Source of the DNA: Desulfarculus sp.
GTDB lineage: Bacteria > Desulfobacterota > Desulfarculia > Desulfarculales > Desulfarculaceae
Length of the DNA: 56,677 bases
NCBI GenBank assembly: GCA_016208115.1
Contig: JACQYR010000072.1
Coordinates: 1-56,677 of the forward strand
Direction: 5' to 3'
Shown: in pieces, positions 15,861-23,063 of the stretch
Layout of the letters: every line of letters starts with the position of its first letter
Position numbering within the stretch: the first letter of the stretch is position 1
The notes under the pieces: generated by a model
Seen by the model: the letters and a program-made list of their open reading frames with translations, nothing else
What the model was told of the DNA's origin: nothing
Databases searched by the model: none
Position numbers and translations under genes: made by a program

Positions 15861-16689
15861 ACCGGCTTGCTCCTTCCGCGTCGCCTTTGCCTTTGCTCCC
15901 TGCCGCCCCTGCCGTGGCCCCCGCCGTTTCGGGCGGGGGGGCTTTGGGGGGGTCTTTAGGCTCCGGATCCGGATCCGGAGCGCGCGCACGCCCGCGCGGG
16001 CACTCGCACGCGCGAGACCCCCTACCAACCCCCTCCGAACCCCCTGGCAACCCCCTGGCTACCCCCTTCGAAGCCCCTTCCGACCCCCTCCCGACCCCCT
16101 CGGCAGGGGGTACCAAGGGGCTATCAACCCCCTCGGCAGGGGGTTCCGAGGGGGTCGGTAGCCCATCGGCAGGGGGTTCGGAAGGGGTGGACAAAGCTTG
16201 GGGGCAAGGCCGCGCCAAGGCCGCGCGCCGGGCCAGCAACTCGGCCACCAGGTCGGGTAGGTCGCGCAGGGCTTCGCGGGCCTTGCCCCGGCCCTCGGCC
16301 TGGGCCGCCGCCAGAACATGCTCCAGGGCCGGCAACAACACCGGGGAATCGGGGAACTCCCGCAATACCGCCACGGCCCCGCGTACCTGGTTCAGGCCCT
16401 TCACCGGCGCGAAATCCAGGGCCATGGGGTTGAACAAAAGCCGGGCCTCCTCGTCATAGGCCACCAGCCCGGCGGCCACCAATTCGTCCAGGGCGGCCCG
16501 GGCCATGGCCTCGTCCCAATCCCGCACGCGGGGCACGGCGTCAGCGGGCACCCAGCGCATGACCCCCAGCATGGTGCGGCCCCGGCTGTACAGGGTCAGC
16601 ATGAACAGCCGATAGGCGTCGGAACTCAGGGCCTCCACGCGCCGGTCGTAGTCCAATACATCACCGCGTATGGTGCAGTAGCCTGGCAA
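15760..16689 (-). CDS. Phage replication initiator-like protein with repeat-rich C-terminus
   Basis: This is a 309-aa protein. Residues 1-110 form a DnaD/replisome-organiser-type winged-helix domain (IRGDVLDYDRRVEALSSDAY, then LYSRGRTMLGVMRWVPADA and ALDELVAAGLVAYDEEARLL). Residues about 165-230 are low-complexity repeats (STPSEPPADG, TPSEPPAEG, PPAEGVGRG) encoded by short DNA repeats, followed by a Pro/Gly/charged tail. As in lambda O, the repeats inside the gene are a likely replication origin. Directly downstream is the DnaC-type loader, forming an O-P-like pair. Confidence 0.65.
   Translation of the reverse strand: MPGYCTIRGDVLDYDRRVEALSSDAYRLFMLTLYSRGRTMLGVMRWVPADAVPRVRDWDEAMARAALDELVAAGLVAYDEEARLLFNPMALDFAPVKGLNQVRGAVAVLREFPDSPVLLPALEHVLAAAQAEGRGKAREALRDLPDLVAELLARRAALARPCPQALSTPSEPPADGLPTPSEPPAEGVDSPLVPPAEGVGRGSEGASKGVARGLPGGSEGVGRGSRACECPRGRARAPDPDPEPKDPPKAPPPETAGATAGAAGSKGKGDAEGASRYEHLDPRNRGSGPDGATAGKAGTGNLPGLRPGG
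16034..16190. repeat. Candidate phage replication origin: short iterons and hairpins inside the initiator gene
   Basis: A run of near-repeats of (C)CGAACCCCCT/GACCCCCT-type units is followed by two perfect hairpins with the same CGGC loop: ACCCCCT/AGGGGGT at 16094-16111 and AACCCCCT/AGGGGGTT at 16126-16145. A degenerate third lies at about 16161-16177. Iterons inside the initiator gene are the lambda-ori arrangement. Confidence 0.5.
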
Positions 16690-16692
16690 GAT

Positions 16693-17379
16693 TCAAGCTC
16701 CGTGGTGGTGATCTCCGGGGGGCATCTGAAAGGCGATTGCCCACACCGGCCGGTTGGCTTCCCAACCCAAACCGCGCGGGCCGTTGACCGCGTCCCACAG
16801 GCTGGCAAAGCTGGTGCGGGCGAATTCGAAGTGCATGTCAGCCAGGTAGTTGCGGTATAGCCCCGACGGCAGGCGTTCCACGCCCTCGGCCAGGGCGTCT
16901 TCTTCGCTTATGTCCCACAACCACTGCGCCGCCGCCCGGGCTATTTCCAGGCTGATGCGGCTGCGCTGGCGGGGCCTGTGAATGGCCGGGCGCCACTTGC
17001 CGGGCGGCGCTGACGGCGGGCTGGCCCGGTAGTGCGTCAGGGCCGGGTTGTCGGCCCGGGGCGCCCAGGTTTCCTTCACCCAAATAAAATCGCCGGGCTG
17101 GTGGATGGAACAGACCCGGTGCCAGGTTTCGTCCCCGGGCTCCAACAAGCTGGGCACCTTGAAGTAAGGGCCGGCGCCAAAGATGGAACCGCCGGGGTCC
17201 ACCACGGCGCGGCCCCAGTCCAGGCTGTCCCATAGCGCGCGTCGCCGGCCCCGATAGCCCACGCCCGCCCCGTCCAGGGTGGAGTTGTGCCAGGTGACCA
17301 CCCGCCGGGTCTGGGTCTTGCGCCCGGCCAAGAGGGCCTGCACCATGGCCCCCTTGAACAGCAAGGGGTGTTCCCGCAT
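16693..17379 (-). CDS. ASCH/PUA-like phage protein
   Basis: This 228-aa protein opens with HPLLFKGAMVQALLAGRKTQ followed by TRRVV, the hallmark of a widespread phage family with an ASCH (PUA-like) nucleic-acid-binding fold. Further conserved pieces are PGDFIWVKETWAPR and RSRISLEIARA, and a WEANRPVWAIAFQ strand near the end. Members are sometimes labelled morphogenetic proteins, but the function is not established; RNA binding is suggested by the fold. It lies 3 bp upstream of the initiator gene and just after the secreted nuclease gene in the early operon. Confidence 0.75.
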   Translation of the reverse strand: MREHPLLFKGAMVQALLAGRKTQTRRVVTWHNSTLDGAGVGYRGRRRALWDSLDWGRAVVDPGGSIFGAGPYFKVPSLLEPGDETWHRVCSIHQPGDFIWVKETWAPRADNPALTHYRASPPSAPPGKWRPAIHRPRQRSRISLEIARAAAQWLWDISEEDALAEGVERLPSGLYRNYLADMHFEFARTSFASLWDAVNGPRGLGWEANRPVWAIAFQMPPGDHHHGA

Positions 17380-17386
17380 GGCCGGC

Positions 17387-17935
17387 TCAATCCGCCACGG
17401 CCCAGGGCTGGCTGTGGGCCAGGTGGGTCAGCCAGTTGTGGGCGTATTCCTGGGCGGCCTGGCGGGAGTTGACCGCCATAAGGTTCTCGGCGTTGCGGGC
17501 CTGGGCGCTGGCCGTCCAATTGAAGGAGCCGGCCAGCACGGTGCGCTGGTCTATGACCATCACCTTGTTGTGGGCGATGGCATGGGCCGCGTCCACGTAC
17601 ACCTGCACGCCGGCCTGGGCCAGGCGGCCGGCCTGGCCGCCCTTGGCCGCGCGCTGCCCCTTGTCCACGATAACCGCCACCAACACCCGGCGCTGGTGGG
17701 CGCGTATCAGGGCCTCAGCTCTGGGCTGGCTGGTGAAGCTGTAGGCCTGCACCAATACCGACCCCCGGGCCTTGTCCAGCCTGGCCACCACGGCGGCGGT
17801 CACGTCCTGGCCGGGCGTGAACAGGGGTTGCACCGTGGCGCGCGTGGCCCCGCCTTCTTGGCCATGGGCCGGCGCGGCGGGCAAAAACAGGCATAGGGCC
17901 AGGGCCAGGGCGGCCAGTCGTTTTGCAATGGTCAC
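17387..17935 (-). CDS. Exported phospholipase-D-superfamily nuclease
   Basis: This 182-aa protein starts at the GTG at 17935 behind GGAGG. Residues 1-25 are a signal peptide (RLAALALALCLFLPAAPAHG). One HKD motif is visible: HNKVMVIDQ with His122 and Lys124, followed by GSFNWT (136-141). The size and single motif match the Nuc/bacterial endonuclease group, which dimerises to form one active site and cleaves DNA without metal. Export suggests it degrades DNA in the periplasm or outside, perhaps excluding incoming DNA. It is coded inside the early operon, overlapping no neighbour. Confidence 0.85.
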   Translation of the reverse strand: MTIAKRLAALALALCLFLPAAPAHGQEGGATRATVQPLFTPGQDVTAAVVARLDKARGSVLVQAYSFTSQPRAEALIRAHQRRVLVAVIVDKGQRAAKGGQAGRLAQAGVQVYVDAAHAIAHNKVMVIDQRTVLAGSFNWTASAQARNAENLMAVNSRQAAQEYAHNWLTHLAHSQPWAVAD

Positions 17936-18282
17936 GGCAATTCCTCCCGGTGGTTGCAGGGCGCGGCGGGGCGGGAATTGCACCCGCCTGGGATACGTCC
18001 GGGGCTCATTCGTCCCTTTGTCCCGCTTGTTTCGGCCTTGGCCACAGACAGCGTGCGATGCATGAAGCGCCTGGAATGCTTGCGCCCGAGCTTCAACGGC
18101 CCCGACCCCGCTGGCAGGCCCGACCACCAGACCCGCCCACGCCTATGGCGTTTTCCAGCCTCTCGTTCGCGCCTTCCATGGTTATTGCGCCGCATCGGTT
18201 CTGTTCCCTCGCCGGCCTACTCCGTGGGGGCGTGTCACTGTCCACGCCGCCGCCGCGAAAACTCTTGCGTTCACCCTCTATA
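17936..18282. other. Gap without a recognisable gene
   Basis: No supported gene. The right end (18,270-18,290) is the only A+T-rich spot; read on the minus strand it contains TATAGT, a possible -10 element for the nuclease gene, but no good -35 box. A GCGGG/CCCGC hairpin with a 7-nt loop lies at 17971-17987. Confidence 0.5.
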
Positions 18283-18546
18283 CTATACAAACGTATGCAG
18301 GCTGAAAAGGCCCGCGCCTGCCCGCCGGTTCTTCCACACGCCCCGGCCCCAAACCGCCACGTAGGCCAGGCTCAAGGCCAGCCAGCCCCATTGGCCGTTT
18401 TGCCAGGTGCCCCAAATCCAAAAGGGCTGGGAGGCCAGGCCCAGCAGGTTGCCCACAAAGGCGCGGCCCTGGTGGTGGCTCTGCGCCAGCACCAGGGCCG
18501 GTAGGCCCAACAAGGCCGCGCCCCATTGGGTCAGGTCCGGGGCCAT
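18283..18546 (-). CDS. Small phage membrane protein
   Basis: This 87-aa protein has two predicted membrane segments, about residues 8-25 (WGAALLGLPALVLA) and 55-72 (WGWLALSLAYVAVWG), and a Trp-rich linker (ASQPFWIWGTWQNGQWG). It ends in a basic stretch. The ATG at 18546 overlaps the upstream stop as TGATG. Similar small two-span proteins are common in phage early regions, and a holin role is not supported by position alone. Confidence 0.6.
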   Translation of the reverse strand: MAPDLTQWGAALLGLPALVLAQSHHQGRAFVGNLLGLASQPFWIWGTWQNGQWGWLALSLAYVAVWGRGVWKNRRAGAGLFSLHTFV

Positions 18547-18893
18547 CAGGCGCAGCCCTTGCAACCCAGGGCCATGATGATTGCAAGGCTTATGAGCAGC
18601 CGGCCCAGAAGGCGCAGGCCGCGCGCGGCCAGGGAGGCGGGGGCCGGGCCTGGTCCCTGGGGGGGAGGAACCAAGGCCACGGCCCCCGCCTTGGGGGGCT
18701 CGTATTGTGGGCAGGGGTTCACAAAGGGCCGCCAGGTCTCCGGCCGCAAGGGGTCCACGTTGGCGGGGTCAAAGCGCGGCGGTTGCTCGCCAGCTTCCAC
18801 CAGGAACACCCGGGGCAGGCCCGGGGCCGCGCTGACCAACTGGGGTGGCAGCGCGGGCCAAGCTTGGCCTTGTTGAATCGCGGGATCGGCCAT
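18546..18893 (-). CDS. Unknown phage protein with C-terminal membrane anchor
   Basis: This is a 115-aa, Pro-rich protein with a hydrophobic C-terminal segment (LLGRLLISLAIIMALG) followed by CKGCA. The ATG at 18893 overlaps the parB stop as TGATG, and the gene's own stop overlaps the next start in the same way. It is therefore translated as part of the parA-parB transcript. I recognise no family. A tail-anchored membrane protein downstream of a partition operon could link the partition complex to the membrane, which is speculation. Confidence 0.6.
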   Translation of the reverse strand: MADPAIQQGQAWPALPPQLVSAAPGLPRVFLVEAGEQPPRFDPANVDPLRPETWRPFVNPCPQYEPPKAGAVALVPPPQGPGPAPASLAARGLRLLGRLLISLAIIMALGCKGCA

Positions 18894-20080
18894 CACCCTT
18901 TACTCCCGGCTGGGGTGGGTTCATCAGGCGCCCACCCGACTCCCCCGCCCAGCCTTTCCAAGAGTTCAGCAAAAGCGCCAGGGTCGCCGGCCTGTCCGTC
19001 GGCGGCCTCCTGGCGGGCCAATACCAATTGCGCGGCCAACTCGCTGGGGTGCAAGGGTTGGCCATCGTCGTATAAATCGCGGCCCAGGGCCGCCCGCGCC
19101 TGGGCCATGCCTTCCCGGCGCACCAGGGCCAACAACCGCGCGCGCAACTCCGGCGTCCAACGCTGGGCGTCGGCGTGGGCGGCGCGCTTCAGGTGGTGAA
19201 ACAGCCGGTCCAAGGCGCGGGCCATGGGTTGCAGGCTGTGCCGGGCGTAGGCCCGCTGGCGATAATTCAGGCCGTCCAGGTCCAGGGCCGTCAATTCGCC
19301 CGCTAGTTGTTCGGCGCGCCGAAACAAGGCGTCTACCCGGGCCAGCCCGCTGTCGCCCTCGCGGGGTGGCTTAGGCTTGGCCGGCGCCTTGGCGGCGGGC
19401 AGGCGGCGCAAAGCCCGCAGATCATCGCTGTTCATCTGGCCGGCGGCCACGTTATTGGCCAATACCTCGATACGCCCTGGCCCCTGCTTGGCCAACTCCA
19501 CCAACACCCGCTGGGGGAACTTGTCGGGATTGGCCGCCACCAGTTCCTTGACCCCGGCCAGCTTGGCCAGGCTCAGGATTTCGGAAACCGTGCTCTTGGC
19601 CTTGCCCGCCACCTTGGCCAATTGCCCCAGGCTTAGCCCTCGTTCCTGTTGCAAGCGGGCATAAGCCTCGGCCTCTTCCAGCGGGGTCAGGTCGCGGCGG
19701 TGCAGGTTCTCGATCAAGGCCAATATGGCCGGGTCGCCGGCGGTGACCGTGCAAGGCACGCGGGTAAGCCCTGCCAGGCGGGCGGCGCGCAAGCGGCGCT
19801 CGCCGGCCACCAACACCACCTGGCCGCCTTCCACCCGCACCAACAAAGGCTCCAACAAACCATGCTCGCCTATGCTGGCGGCCAGGGCCTGCAAGGCTTC
19901 CTGGTCGAAGTGGCGGCGGGGCTGCTGGGGGTTGGCGGCTATGCGCGCCGGGTCAATCTCCAGGAAGCGCCCGGCCGCCGGCGCCGCCGTTGGCGCGCCC
20001 GGGCCAAGGCCCAGGCCGCTGGCCAGGCTGGTGGCCAGGCTTATGGGTTGCCCGGCCAGCTTGTCGGCTAGGCCGGCCAT
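18893..20080 (-). CDS. parB: ParB-family partition protein (prophage)
   Basis: This 395-aa protein has the full ParB layout. An N-terminal CTP-binding domain carries GERRLRAA (93-100) and [14 protein letters not shown] (124-137). A helix-turn-helix follows ([20 protein letters not shown], about 148-167). There is a charged linker and a C-terminal helical domain. ParB loads at parS sites and, with ParA, segregates DNA. It overlaps parA by 13 nt. One of the four TTCGGCGCGCCGAA palindromes lies within the gene (19,310). Presence with ParA suggests the phage can exist as a plasmid, although an integrase is also encoded. Confidence 0.9.
   Translation of the reverse strand: MAGLADKLAGQPISLATSLASGLGLGPGAPTAAPAAGRFLEIDPARIAANPQQPRRHFDQEALQALAASIGEHGLLEPLLVRVEGGQVVLVAGERRLRAARLAGLTRVPCTVTAGDPAILALIENLHRRDLTPLEEAEAYARLQQERGLSLGQLAKVAGKAKSTVSEILSLAKLAGVKELVAANPDKFPQRVLVELAKQGPGRIEVLANNVAAGQMNSDDLRALRRLPAAKAPAKPKPPREGDSGLARVDALFRRAEQLAGELTALDLDGLNYRQRAYARHSLQPMARALDRLFHHLKRAAHADAQRWTPELRARLLALVRREGMAQARAALGRDLYDDGQPLHPSELAAQLVLARQEAADGQAGDPGAFAELLERLGGGVGWAPDEPTPAGSKG
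19310..19323. repeat. Palindrome TTCGGCGCGCCGAA (fourth copy), candidate parS
   Basis: This perfect palindrome inside parB has flanks resembling the terminase copy. A site within or near the partition operon that recurs elsewhere in the same element is what a ParB-binding parS family would look like. The sequence is unlike the Spo0J parS consensus, so this is a hypothesis. Confidence 0.45.
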
Positions 20081-20826
20081 ATGCCCTCCACCTCGGCGGC
20101 CAAGGCCTGGAAGTCTTGCGCGCCCTGGCTGCGTGGCGAATAGAGGGCCACCGGCTTCTGCATGATGGCGGCTTGGTTGATGGGTTCGTTTTGGCGAATG
20201 CGGGTATTCAACATGGCCGCGCCGGCCTGGGCCAGTTGCCCGTTCAACCAGGCGGCCACGGCCCGGCGGGGGTTGTGCTTGTTGACCAGGAAGCGGTATT
20301 GCCCGGCAAAGCCCTGGCCCTGGGCCAACAGCCGCACCGTGCCCAGGATGGTGGCCAGGCCCTCCAGGGCGTAGCGGCCGGCCTCGATGGGCGCTATAAC
20401 CAAATCCGCCGCGCGCATGGCCCCCAGGGTCAGTTGCCCCAGGCTGGGGCGGCAGTCCACCACGGCGTAGTCATAGGCCAAGCCCTTCAAGGCCGCGCCC
20501 AGGGCCTCCAGGCCGTCCAGGCGTTCGTAAAGCCGGGCCTCGGTGGTTTCCATCACCACGCCGTCGCTGGGGGCCACGGCCAAGCCGGGCACCGCCGTGC
20601 CCCTTGCGGCCTTGGCCAGGGGCGCGCCGTAGAGCAGGGCGTCGGACAGGGGGTAATCACCAGCCGCGCCGGCCGCCAGCCCCAGGCCCTGGGCCAGGTT
20701 GCCTTGGGGGTCCAGGTCCAGGGCCAATACCTGGCGCCCCTTCAGGGCCAGGCAGGCGGCCAGGTTCAAGGCCACGGTGGTCTTGCCCACCCCGCCCTTT
20801 TGGTTGGCTATGGCGATAACCCGCAT
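20068..20826 (-). CDS. parA: ParA-family partition ATPase (prophage)
   Basis: This 252-aa protein has the deviant Walker [10 protein letters not shown] (9-17), Walker A' DLDPQGN (37-43) and Walker B-like AVVDCRPS. The length and lack of an N-terminal helix-turn-helix match the short Soj/type Ib group. The ATG at 20826 follows GGGGAG. It would form ATP-dependent dimers on DNA and move ParB-bound DNA. It lies directly after the CII-like regulator and before parB. Confidence 0.9.
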   Translation of the reverse strand: MRVIAIANQKGGVGKTTVALNLAACLALKGRQVLALDLDPQGNLAQGLGLAAGAAGDYPLSDALLYGAPLAKAARGTAVPGLAVAPSDGVVMETTEARLYERLDGLEALGAALKGLAYDYAVVDCRPSLGQLTLGAMRAADLVIAPIEAGRYALEGLATILGTVRLLAQGQGFAGQYRFLVNKHNPRRAVAAWLNGQLAQAGAAMLNTRIRQNEPINQAAIMQKPVALYSPRSQGAQDFQALAAEVEGIWPA

Positions 20827-20828
20827 GT

Positions 20829-21293
20829 TTACTTGCTCCCCGCGTGATTGGCCTTGGCCTCCAACAACACCGCCGCCCGCAGGCAAGCCAGGGCCTGGGC
20901 CGCCTCGTTGATTTCCTGTAGCGCCTGCTCGGGTTCATCAAGCTTGCCGTCGGCCAGGTCGCTGCAAAGCTGCTGCAACACGTCGGCGCATTCCCGGGCC
21001 GCCGTGGCCATGGATTGATGCAGGCGCCCCAAGCCGGCCGCGCGCGGCAACTCAAAGGCCACGCGCCCCAGGGCCGTCTCCATGTAGTCAAGCGCGGCAA
21101 AATCTTTGGAGCGCGCCGTGATGTACACCAGGGTGTCCAGGCCCAGCTTGGCGCCATGGTCGGTGGGGTACATCTCGCGGGAAAGCGTGGTGTAGCCCTT
21201 GCCGGCGGCTTCGGCCAATTCCTCCAACGGCACCCCGGAACGGGCGGGTATCCCGTGTATCAGTTTGCGTAGCGTGGCGGGCTGGAAAAGCAT
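20829..21293 (-). CDS. Phage regulatory protein CII-like (CP76 family)
   Basis: This 154-aa protein carries the family signature: [31 protein letters not shown], then [13 protein letters not shown] and [15 protein letters not shown]. These proteins, known from P2-like and related phages, bind early promoter DNA and influence the lysis-lysogeny choice. It is the second gene in the leftward early operon, after the ribbon-helix-helix gene and 2 bp before parA. No Cro gene is otherwise evident here. Confidence 0.85.
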   Translation of the reverse strand: MLFQPATLRKLIHGIPARSGVPLEELAEAAGKGYTTLSREMYPTDHGAKLGLDTLVYITARSKDFAALDYMETALGRVAFELPRAAGLGRLHQSMATAARECADVLQQLCSDLADGKLDEPEQALQEINEAAQALACLRAAVLLEAKANHAGSK

Positions 21294-21356
21294 TGGATTC
21301 CCCCCGTGCCTATCTAATTGCCGCCTGGCGCGCGCGGGTGCAGGCTGGCCACATGG

Positions 21357-21566
21357 CTAGGCCTGGCCGCTTGCCTGGGCGGGGGCATCCGTAATACACT
21401 GTCCCACAGGCGGGCCAAGGACTTGCTGGGCGCGGTCCATGGCGGCCACGCGCAGGAAGCTGCTCAAGGTGCGGTCTTCCCGCTTGGCCGCGTGCTCTAT
21501 GCGCGCCCGCTGTTCCGGGCTCACCCGGAAGCTGATGGAAGCCTCGGTTTCCAGTTGCTTGGCCAT
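21357..21566 (-). CDS. Ribbon-helix-helix regulator
   Basis: This 69-aa protein has the RHH pattern: a strand (ASISFRVSPEQRARI), then helices (EHAAKREDRTLSSFLRVAAM). It is the first gene of the leftward early operon and diverges from the CI-like repressor; the 81-bp space holds a strong promoter and a palindromic operator. It probably acts as a Cro- or Arc-like repressor. An antitoxin role is possible but no toxin is adjacent on this side. Confidence 0.7.
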   Translation of the reverse strand: MAKQLETEASISFRVSPEQRARIEHAAKREDRTLSSFLRVAAMDRAQQVLGPPVGQCITDAPAQASGQA

Positions 21567-21602
21567 GTGCTCACCTGTTCCCGTGGTACTTGGTTAGGCA
21601 GA

Positions 21603-21631
21603 GTATTACGCGCATGCGTGTTATGTGTCAA
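21603..21631 (-). promoter_or_regulatory. Early leftward promoter with embedded operator
   Basis: On the minus strand TTGACA (21626-21631) and TAATAC (21603-21608) are separated by exactly 17 bp. The spacer holds the near-palindrome ACACGCATGCGCGT (21608-21621, two mismatched positions). A repressor bound there would block the early operon. The divergent CI-like gene starts 17 bp beyond the -35 box. Confidence 0.75.
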
Positions 21632-21647
21632 CCAGAAAAATAGCGTC

Positions 21648-22127
21648 ATGAGTGTTTTTATTGACAAGGCTGGTTTTCTAGAACGGTTAGAAAGCGTTAG
21701 ACGCTCTGCTGGCCTGTCCAAGGGCGAGTTCGCCCAACGTGTCGGCGTGGCTCAAATTTTTTCGCGTTATTCCGAGCCCAAACCCGGCCAGAAAGAACGA
21801 AAGGTAAAGGCGCCCAGCGTAGAAACCCTCCTCGTTATCGCCGCAGAATTCCACACAAGCGTGGATTGGCTGCTAACTGGGCGCGCGCCGGAACAACACG
21901 CCACGGCTGGCAAAACGGGGGCAGTACCCCCCGCGCCCGCATGGATGCAAGATTTGATGCCCCGCCTGGCAAAGCTGGACCCAAAAGGCCAGTCTTTGGT
22001 GCGCGGCACCCTGGAGGGCCTGTTGAACAGCCTGGCCCCCCAGCAACCCACAGCCGATGCCCAGCCCCCTCCCGTTGAAGCCAAAACGGGGACGGGTGGG
22101 CGAAAGGCCAAGAGGGCGACCGGCTAG
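21648..22127 (+). CDS. CI-like phage repressor (XRE helix-turn-helix)
   Basis: This 159-aa protein starts MSVFIDKAGFLERLESVRRS, followed by the helix-turn-helix GLSKGEFAQRVGVAQIFSRY and the SVETLLVIAAEFHTSVDWLL segment that closes XRE domains of the CI/Bet group. The C-terminal half is a Pro/Ala-rich linker with a short helix (WMQDLMPRLAKLDPKGQSLV). No LexA-like self-cleavage domain is seen, so induction would not use RecA cleavage. It is transcribed away from the early operon and should repress it through the intergenic operator. Confidence 0.8.
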   Translation: MSVFIDKAGFLERLESVRRSAGLSKGEFAQRVGVAQIFSRYSEPKPGQKERKVKAPSVETLLVIAAEFHTSVDWLLTGRAPEQHATAGKTGAVPPAPAWMQDLMPRLAKLDPKGQSLVRGTLEGLLNSLAPQQPTADAQPPPVEAKTGTGGRKAKRATG

Positions 22128-22466
22128 GCGCCCATTGGGCCAACGGCGCCGGGGGCGCAAAGGGGTGGAAGGGCTTTGATGGGGGGTGCCCGGCCTCGGA
22201 AGGTGCGGAGGCCGGCGAAGGGCAAAAGCCCACGCCAGGCCGTAAGCCCCATCTTCGGGTACTCAATGGGGGGAAACCTAGCAAGCCATTGACGGAACAG
22301 TGAACCGCCCCGTGCCCGCCGGGGCGGCGGGAGGCGAACATATTTTGTTGCCGGAGGTTACTAAAGCCGGCATACTTGAAAAATACAACAGATTGTTTTT
22401 GCATGATGTTCCCGATGCCACCGCACGGGGATGGACCTGTTATTTGCAAGACTTTATGGAGGCCCC
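22128..22466. other. Gap with a strongly structured segment (candidate ncRNA)
   Basis: No gene. Positions 22,178-22,271 hold nested base-pairing: gatgggg (22178-22184) can pair with ccccatc (22247-22253), enclosing CCGGCCTC/GAGGCCGG (22190-22197/22208-22215) and GGGC-AAAA-GCCC (22220-22231). The same ccccat can instead pair with atgggg at 22266-22271, a switch-like alternative. A further CCGCCCC/GGGGCGG hairpin lies at 22305-22327. It sits between the repressor and hicB and could be a small RNA, a 3' UTR structure or a leader for hicBA. Confidence 0.4.
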
Positions 22467-22679
22467 ATGAAGTTTCGAGTGTTGATGGAGCGTGATGAAG
22501 ACGGCGTGTTCGTTGCCACGGTGCCAGCCCTGCCCGGCTGCGTTTCCGACGGCCGAACCCTGGCCGAGGCCAAGGCGAATATCCAGGAGGCCATCAAGCT
22601 CTACTTGGAAAGCCTGGCCGCCCACGATGAACCCATACCGCCCCCCATCCCCGAGGAGTTGATAGAGGTCGCCCTGTGA
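22467..22679 (+). CDS. hicB: HicB antitoxin
   Basis: This 70-aa protein starts MKFRVLMERDEDGVFVATVP, continues ALPGCVSDGRTLAEAKANIQ and EAIKLYLESL, the HicB core fold. It starts at the ATG at 22467 after GGAGG. HicB binds and neutralises HicA. It lacks an extra C-terminal DNA-binding domain. Antitoxin-first order with the toxin start overlapping the stop by GTGA couples their synthesis. It would stabilise the prophage. Confidence 0.9.
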   Translation: MKFRVLMERDEDGVFVATVPALPGCVSDGRTLAEAKANIQEAIKLYLESLAAHDEPIPPPIPEELIEVAL

Positions 22680-22906
22680 CCAAGCTTCCAGTGGTTTCAG
22701 GCCGGCGCTTGGTGGCGGCCTTGGCGGCCATGGGATACCGCCTGGATAGGCAACGGGGCAGCCACATGATGCTGCGCCAAGATGATCCCCCCTTCAGGCG
22801 TCTCACAGTCCCGGATCACGCCGAGTTGCCCAAGGGCACGCTTAGGGCCATACTCCGCGAGGCCGGACTCACAGTTGACGAGTTGCTTGGCCTGTTGCAA
22901 GGCTAG
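22676..22906 (+). CDS. hicA: HicA mRNA interferase toxin
   Basis: This 76-aa double-stranded-RNA-binding-like toxin shows SGRRLVAALAAMGYRLDRQR then GSHMMLRQ with the catalytic His, and a closing VPDHAELPKGTLRAILREAG. It cleaves mRNA when HicB is lost. The GTG start overlaps hicB's stop (GTGA). All key residues are present, so the pair looks intact. Confidence 0.9.
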   Translation: MTKLPVVSGRRLVAALAAMGYRLDRQRGSHMMLRQDDPPFRRLTVPDHAELPKGTLRAILREAGLTVDELLGLLQG

Positions 22907-22958
22907 GGGCTGCAAGGCTAGGGCTTGACACCCATGTCGGCCGGGGATAGCATGCATC

Positions 22959-23012
22959 CATCAGGCGCCCACCTGAACCCCCCGCCCAGCCCGGAGTTGC
23001 TCCGGGTTGGGC
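22959..23012. other. 33-bp repeat and hairpin upstream of the integrase
   Basis: Positions 22959-22991 match 18922-18954 (the 3' end of parB) at 30 of 33 bases. Overlapping it, 22984-22995 and 23001-23012 form a 12-bp hairpin (one G-U pair, loop GTTGC). It lies after hicA and before the integrase start. It may end hicBA transcription, though it lacks a T-run. Confidence 0.6.
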
Positions 23013-23063
23013 GATCTGCTTTCAGCGCATACGGCCAGCCAGTTTGCCGCCTGGGGGCTCTGC

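Noticed and set aside
16020-16190. Short C-rich repeats that could suggest a CRISPR array
   Set aside because: Units are short, irregular and lie inside a coding region, without spacers of constant length; they fit iterons better.
17971-17987. GCGGG-7 nt loop-CCCGC hairpin resembling a tRNA T-arm
   Set aside because: No matching acceptor stem, anticodon arm or CCA end could be built around it.
22959-22991. 33-bp repeat as the prophage attachment core
   Set aside because: Both copies lie inside the prophage, one in parB coding sequence; attachment sites should flank the element.
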